The position numbers and the translations under genes are program-made. From Nocardia jejuensis NBRC 103114 (GTDB taxonomy: Bacteria; Actinomycetota; Actinomycetes; Mycobacteriales; Mycobacteriaceae): 64,000 bases of DNA. Of this stretch, positions 60,346 to 64,000 are shown one piece after another. The DNA lies in assembly GCF_001613145.1 (NCBI RefSeq), contig NZ_BDBU01000012.1, positions 186,001 to 250,000 on the forward strand, written 5' to 3'. The notes beneath the pieces are model-generated. The model made no database searches and was not told the DNA's origin. It was given only the letters and a program-made list of their open reading frames with translations. Numbering within the stretch: position 1 is the first letter of the stretch; each line of letters starts with the position of its first letter.

Positions 60346-61062
60346 ATGGAATTCACTCGGAACAGGATCGATAGCGTCCTTGTCCTGTGGGACATCGACC
60401 ACACGCTGATCGAAACACGCGGTGTCGGACGCGCATCCTTCGCTGCCGCATTCGAGGAAGTAACCGGCCGTCCTCTGGAACGAATGCCACACATCACCGG
60501 CCGCACCGAGCCCGACATCTACGCCGCCACCGCCACCCTGCACGGTCTCGAAAAGCCGCCGCCGTTCCCCTTGTTCGCAGAGGCGCTGGCCGCGGCCTAT
60601 ATCGAGCGACAGGAGCAGCTACACGAACAAGGGCGCGCTACGGCCGGCGCCGAACACGCACTCGCCCACCTCGACTCACTGCCCGGAATCCGACAATCGG
60701 TGCTTTCCGGCAATACGCGTGAGGTCTCACGAATCAAGCTCGAAACCTTCGGGCTGCACAAATACCTCGACCTCGAGACCGGTGCGTACGGCGACGACGA
60801 CGGACACCGACCCTCACTGGTCCCGATCGCACAAGCCCGTGCGGCCCGCCGCAACGGCGGCTTGTTCAACCGACACAACACCGTATTGATCGGCGACAGC
60901 CTCGGCGATATCGAGACCGCGCACCAGGGCGGCGCACGAGTGATAGCCGTTGCCGCAGGAGGAACGCCCACTGCGGAGCTGACAACAGCCGACGTGGTTC
61001 TCGTCGACCTCACCGACGCACCCGAGATCGCACGCGCGATCCGAGCGCTCACAGGTGCCTAG
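60346..61062 (+). CDS. HAD-superfamily phosphatase
   Basis: The product has 238 residues. The ATG at 60346 has GGAGG about 10 bases upstream. HAD motifs: I in WDIDHTLIE (DxDxT), II in LSGNT, III lysine around RIKLETFG, IV in LIGDSLGDIE. A helical cap lies between residues about 18 and 85. It resembles phosphoglycolate-phosphatase-type enzymes but lacks features that fix the substrate. It is divergent from the XRE regulator. Confidence 0.9.
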   Translation: MEFTRNRIDSVLVLWDIDHTLIETRGVGRASFAAAFEEVTGRPLERMPHITGRTEPDIYAATATLHGLEKPPPFPLFAEALAAAYIERQEQLHEQGRATAGAEHALAHLDSLPGIRQSVLSGNTREVSRIKLETFGLHKYLDLETGAYGDDDGHRPSLVPIAQARAARRNGGLFNRHNTVLIGDSLGDIETAHQGGARVIAVAAGGTPTAELTTADVVLVDLTDAPEIARAIRALTGA

Positions 61063-61257
61063 ACATCGATCGATGGTCGGGAAGTGACGCTCGAGAGCAC
61101 CCTCCGCAAGCCACCAGCGCGCTACGGCCTTCGGGCTGTAGCCCGCACTCGGCTAGAACCCAACAGGCGTACCGAACCTGGGAGTCGCAAACCCGCCTGG
61201 TTACCTGACCGGCCACCATTCTTGCGACTCAGGGACAATTAGCCCGAAATATTGCAA

Positions 61258-61290
61258 AAGAAGCCGCAGGTCAGTGACCTGCGGCTTCTT
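61258..61290. terminator. Perfect hairpin between HAD gene and tRNA-Val
   Basis: There is a perfect 15-bp stem, AAGAAGCCGCAGGTC with GACCTGCGGCTTCTT, around the loop AGT. It can work in both directions: after the HAD gene and after the minus-strand tRNA-Val 6 bases away. The 195 bases before it hold no gene. Confidence 0.85.
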
Positions 61291-61296
61291 CTAGAG

Positions 61297-61368
61297 TGGT
61301 CCCAGCTGGGATCGAACCAGCGACCCCTCGCGTGTGAGGCGAGTGCTCTCCCGCTGAGCTATGAGACC
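61297..61368 (-). tRNA. tRNA-Val(CAC)
   Basis: 72 bases. The acceptor stem GGTCTCA pairs with TGGGACC with one G-T pair; discriminator A. The anticodon stem CTCGC/GCGAG encloses the loop CTCACAC, giving anticodon CAC. The T-loop GGTTCGATCC is normal. CCA is not encoded. Confidence 0.95.
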
Positions 61369-61946
61369 GAGGCGGGTGTCTTTCGCGGCGTTTTTCGTGC
61401 CGTTCCTGACGGGAGAGAACATTAACATGCACCACCCGCGTGCTACCAAATCGGCTGGAAAACGGGGTGAAACCGGGCTTTCACGGGGGGATCGGGTGGG
61501 ACACGCGGTGTGGGATGAATGCGACTGACCGGTTTTCGAGACGGTGGGCGGGAGGGAGGGACGCGCGGGTCCTGCGGGCGATTGGGGCTCGCCTTGCGCA
61601 GCGTCCGCGCGATTCGCCTCATGTTCCGGTCGCGCCCCGGCTTGTGCAGTGGCCGCCCCCTTGCCCAGTAGATGCAGCCCAACCCTTGCGCAGCAGATGC
61701 GCACCTCGCCGTGTGCACCAGCCGCCGAACTCCCCTGCATCCCTGGCGAACCCCTGACAGTGACATCCGACCCGGCGCCGATGCCCGCCCGGCTGGCTCG
61801 CACACGTTCAGGAAACCCGGCATTGCACGCGTGACCGCGTCTCCGGAGACCCACCGGATCAATAGGCATTAACCGGAAAACTCGATTTCCAGAACCCACC
61901 GAACCACACCCCTGTAGTTCATATTCACCCCCTCTCACCAGGCGAT
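61369..61946. other. Non-coding stretch between tRNA genes
   Basis: Several open frames exist, but none has a ribosome binding site or protein-like composition. No repeat or structured element was noticed. Confidence 0.5.
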
Positions 61947-61976
61947 TTGTTGTCCACACAGGTAGTCGGCTAATGT
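61947..61976 (+). promoter_or_regulatory. Probable sigma-70-type promoter of the tRNA cluster
   Basis: TTGTTG at 61947-61952 and TAATGT at 61971-61976 are 18 bases apart, about 45 bases upstream of tRNA-Gly. The local AT content is high. Confidence 0.5.
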
Positions 61977-62022
61977 TCTATCCCGTCAGCGGGACCAGCC
62001 GAGAGGCCCCCCGGGGACGAAT

Positions 62023-62094
62023 GCGGATGTAGCGCAGTGGTAGCGCATCACCTTGCCAAGGTGAGGGTCGCGGGTTCAAATCCCGTCATCCGCT
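62023..62094 (+). tRNA. tRNA-Gly(GCC)
   Basis: 72 bases. The acceptor GCGGATG pairs with CATCCGC; the anticodon stem TCACC/GGTGA encloses TTGCCAA, giving GCC. The T-arm GGGTTCAAATCCC is normal; discriminator T. It is the first of three co-oriented tRNAs. Confidence 0.96.
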
Positions 62095-62119
62095 CGAAGG
62101 CCATAACCCGGCCTTGCTT

Positions 62120-62190
62120 GGCGGTGTGGCCGAGTGGTGAGGCAACGGCCTGCAAAGCCGTGCACACGGGTTCGATTCCCGTCGCCGCCT
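62120..62190 (+). tRNA. tRNA-Cys(GCA)
   Basis: 71 bases. The acceptor GGCGGTG pairs with CGCCGCC with one G-T pair; the anticodon stem ACGGC/GCCGT encloses CTGCAAA, giving GCA. The T-arm is GGGTTCGATTCCC; discriminator T. Confidence 0.95.
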
Positions 62191-62209
62191 CTTTTAGAGG
62201 CACAAGCAA

Positions 62210-62281
62210 GCGCGATTAGCTCAGCGGGAGAGCGCTTCCCTGACACGGAAGAGGTCACTGGTTCAATCCCAGTATCGCGCA
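62210..62281 (+). tRNA. tRNA-Val(GAC)
   Basis: 72 bases. The acceptor GCGCGAT pairs with ATCGCGC; the anticodon stem CTTCC/GGAAG encloses CTGACAC, giving GAC. The T-arm is CTGGTTCAATCCCAG; discriminator A. Gly-Cys-Val in this order is a familiar actinobacterial tRNA cluster. Confidence 0.96.
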
Positions 62282-62290
62282 CAGTAAAAC

Positions 62291-62321
62291 GAAGAGCCCC
62301 GGTTTCGACTGGGGCTCTTTT
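62291..62321 (+). terminator. Terminator of the tRNA cluster
   Basis: AAGAGCCCC and GGGGCTCTT form a 9-bp stem (62292-62300 with 62311-62319), directly followed by T residues. It starts 10 bases after tRNA-Val(GAC). Confidence 0.85.
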
Positions 62322-62533
62322 CGTTGTCCGGGAACCGATTCCGACCGTTCGGCATCGGAAACGAGGACGGCCCGTGTGGTGGGCGGCTTAGGATGCCTGC
62401 AAGGATGACCTCGATCGGACGGCGGATTCTCGGCGTCGACCAGCACGGTGCCGTGCCGCGGGTCGGTGGGCTGCTCGACCTCGCCCGCCGCCGAACCGCG
62501 ATACTGGGAGCGGACTCTACAGAGAGACGGACG

Positions 62534-63577
62534 ATGCCGGATGTGCCGAGACAGGTACCTTCCTCAGTGATGCCCTCCGACGCCACGCCCCCGGCCGCGC
62601 CCAGTCGACTGCTCTCCGAGCTCGTCGAGCACCTGCGCCAGAATCGCACCGCCCTGCGTCAGGAGTGGGCGATGCGGATCAAGGACGCGCAACTGCTCAC
62701 CGCCATGACCGCCGAGGAGATCTTCTCCGAGGCGACGTCGGTGTACGACAACTACGTCGAGGTGCTCGAGACCGGCGCGGTCGAGGCGCTGCGGAACTAC
62801 GCGCGGAACCTGTCCGAGCGGATCATTCCGCGCGGCGTCGAGACCGACGAGGTGCTGGGGATCATCCTGCTGCTGCGGGATGTGCTGGCGCGCAGCCTGT
62901 TCGAGAAGTATCAGTCCGACTTCGAGCTGCTGAACCGGGTGCTGGACGCGTACGAGCCGGCCGCGAATCGCATCGCCAATACCGTGGACGTCTCGTTCGT
63001 GGAGGAACGCGAGCGGATCATTCGTCAACAGCAGGAAGCGATTCGGGTGCTGTCGACGCCCATGCTTCAGGTGCGTGAGCAGTTGCTCATTCTGCCGATC
63101 ATCGGGGTGCTGGACAGTCAGCGGGCGCGGCAGCTCACCGAGCAGTTGCTGTCGGCGATTCGGGGTAATCGAGTCAAGGTGGTGGTCATCGACATCACCG
63201 GTGTGCCGACGATCGACGCGACGGTCGCGAATCACCTGGCGCAGACCATCGACGCCTCCGGGTTGATGGGTGCGAGCATCATCATCACCGGTGTGTCTCC
63301 GGAGATCGCGCTGACGCTGGTGACCATCAACCTGGATCTGTCGAAGATGAATATCGTCGGCGATCTGCAGGGCGGGATCGAGGAGGCGGAGCACCTGCTG
63401 GGCTACGAGGTGCGCCGGGTGAGCGACTCGCAGCCGAATCAGGTTGCCCCCAAACGGGTTCCCGGGCCGGCGGTGCCCAAGCAGGATGCGCCCCCTCCCC
63501 CGCGCCCGGCGCGGGTTCAGGTTCGATTCCGGGGACCCGCGTTGCGCATGTCGGGACCGGTTCAGCGCCGGACCTGA
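62534..63577 (+). CDS. RsbR-like protein with a STAS domain
   Basis: The product has 347 residues from the ATG at 62534; an in-frame ATG at 62570 is possible. The N-terminal helical domain (LVEHLRQNRTALRQEWAMRI) resembles the RsbR sensor part. A linker helix (EERERIIRQQQEAIRVLSTPM) leads to the STAS domain (LLILPIIGVLDSQRARQLTEQLL, VVVIDITGVPTIDATVANHL). These proteins form stressosomes and control sigma factors by serine/threonine phosphorylation; TxD in PTIDAT is in the usual region. A proline-rich basic tail follows. Its partners are not in the window. Confidence 0.88.
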   Translation: MPDVPRQVPSSVMPSDATPPAAPSRLLSELVEHLRQNRTALRQEWAMRIKDAQLLTAMTAEEIFSEATSVYDNYVEVLETGAVEALRNYARNLSERIIPRGVETDEVLGIILLLRDVLARSLFEKYQSDFELLNRVLDAYEPAANRIANTVDVSFVEERERIIRQQQEAIRVLSTPMLQVREQLLILPIIGVLDSQRARQLTEQLLSAIRGNRVKVVVIDITGVPTIDATVANHLAQTIDASGLMGASIIITGVSPEIALTLVTINLDLSKMNIVGDLQGGIEEAEHLLGYEVRRVSDSQPNQVAPKRVPGPAVPKQDAPPPPRPARVQVRFRGPALRMSGPVQRRT

Positions 63578-63590
63578 GATCCGTTGCGGC

Positions 63591-64000
63591 TCAGCGGGTT
63601 CCCAGTTCGACTACTCGTTTCGCGGCTTGGACGGCACCGTCGGCACGCACGGTGGGCGCGATGGATCGGGCGCGGTCGCCGATCTCCGGGGTCAGGACTC
63701 GGCGCAGGGCGTCGGTGAGCGAGTCCGTGGTGGGTTGTTGCCCGGCCGCGTGGGCGACGCCGATTCCCAGGTCCTCGACTCGTTGCGCCCAGTAGAACTG
63801 GTCGAAGCGCTGGGGAACTACCACCTGGGGCGCTCCCGCGGACGCGACCGTCGCGGTGGTGCCCGCTCCGCCATGGTGCACGGCTGCGGCGACTCGAGGG
63901 AACAGGGCGCGGTGGTTGACCTCGCCGACCGCCAGGCAGTCGGGTGCGTCGTCCACGAGGCCGAGTTCGGCCCAGCCGCGCAGGATTATCGCGCGACGGC
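63591..64000 (-). CDS. Glycosyltransferase (GT1, MGT-like), 3' part
   Basis: Only the C-terminal part (about 135 residues) is in the window; the frame stays open to the right edge. It shows the nucleotide-sugar-binding region of GT1 enzymes: AAVHHGGAGTTATVASAGAPQ, then VVVPQRFDQFYWAQRV. Such enzymes glycosylate lipids, sterols or polyketide-type molecules. It converges on the RsbR-like gene with 13 bases between the stops. Confidence 0.88.
   Translation of the reverse strand, partial: RRAIILRGWAELGLVDDAPDCLAVGEVNHRALFPRVAAAVHHGGAGTTATVASAGAPQVVVPQRFDQFYWAQRVEDLGIGVAHAAGQQPTTDSLTDALRRVLTPEIGDRARSIAPTVRADGAVQAAKRVVELGTR

Noticed and set aside
61297..62281. Integrated element bounded by tRNA-derived direct repeats
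   Set aside because: No integrase gene and no duplicated tRNA 3' end were found within the window, despite the tRNA cluster and lower-GC neighbours.
1..64000. CRISPR arrays, rRNA genes and insertion sequences
   Set aside because: No regularly spaced repeats, no rRNA-like conserved stretches and no transposase motifs were seen on either strand.

Overview
The window is high-GC (roughly 65-70 %) actinobacterial chromosome. GTG and TTG starts, ATGA stop/start overlaps, an Mce-associated-type membrane protein at the left edge, many flavin Baeyer-Villiger-type monooxygenases (BVMOs), FadD-type ligases, Tat-exported hydrolases and a Gly-Cys-Val tRNA cluster point to a mycolic-acid bacterium, most likely Nocardia or a close relative. 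The species cannot be fixed from the sequence alone. No rRNA, CRISPR array or intact transposase was seen.

Layout. 0-17 kb (island A): two adjacent BVMOs, a TetR regulator, an ABC1 kinase with two unknown partner genes, a LipR-like esterase, a second TetR, a BVMO-SDR-SDR operon, a second esterase, a third TetR and a second ABC1 kinase. Three of its promoter regions share one strongly conserved 29-31 bp element. 17-31 kb: a lipase fused to a four-EF-hand module; a Roadblock/ArsR/Mug operon; LysR and SnoaL-like genes; a FetB-like permease; an HD protein; a membrane-anchored solute-binding-like protein; a short UvrA-like ABC protein; an HxlR/SDR-like pair; a GMC oxidoreductase. 31-42 kb: SsuD-like monooxygenase, CocE/NonD hydrolase, MFS symporter, phospholipase C, lipoprotein, second Roadblock protein, SDR/TetR pair. 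42.7-49.4 kb: a two-gene conflict-type module (EACC1-like protein plus caspase/Sel1 protein) behind a ferritin-like and a berberine-bridge-type oxidase gene, then an APC permease. 49.4-57 kb (island B): BVMO, SRPBCC, BVMO-SDR-SDR and a divergent acyl-CoA ligase. 57-61 kb: a small accessory operon with an unknown protein, a winged-helix protein, a decayed M91-type toxin domain and a lipoprotein, followed by a divergent XRE/HAD pair. 61.3-62.3 kb: four tRNAs. Right edge: an RsbR-like STAS protein and a truncated glycosyltransferase.

How the genes work together (inference). Islands A and B carry the same BVMO-SDR-SDR cassette with the same overlaps and look like two copies of one oxidative pathway: alcohol to ketone (SDR), ketone to ester (BVMO), ester to acid and alcohol (esterase), acid to acyl-CoA (ligase). 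The gene mix recalls the mycobacterial mymA operon (monooxygenase, LipR, SadH, FadD13). The two islands have different upstream palindromes, so they are probably regulated separately.

The best candidate for an under-described system is the EACC1-caspase-Sel1 module at 43.2-44.9 kb. The shared operator of island A, the loss of the BVMO fingerprint histidine in the two leftmost BVMOs, the lipase-calerythrin fusion and the orphan membrane-anchored binding-protein fusion are also worth checking.
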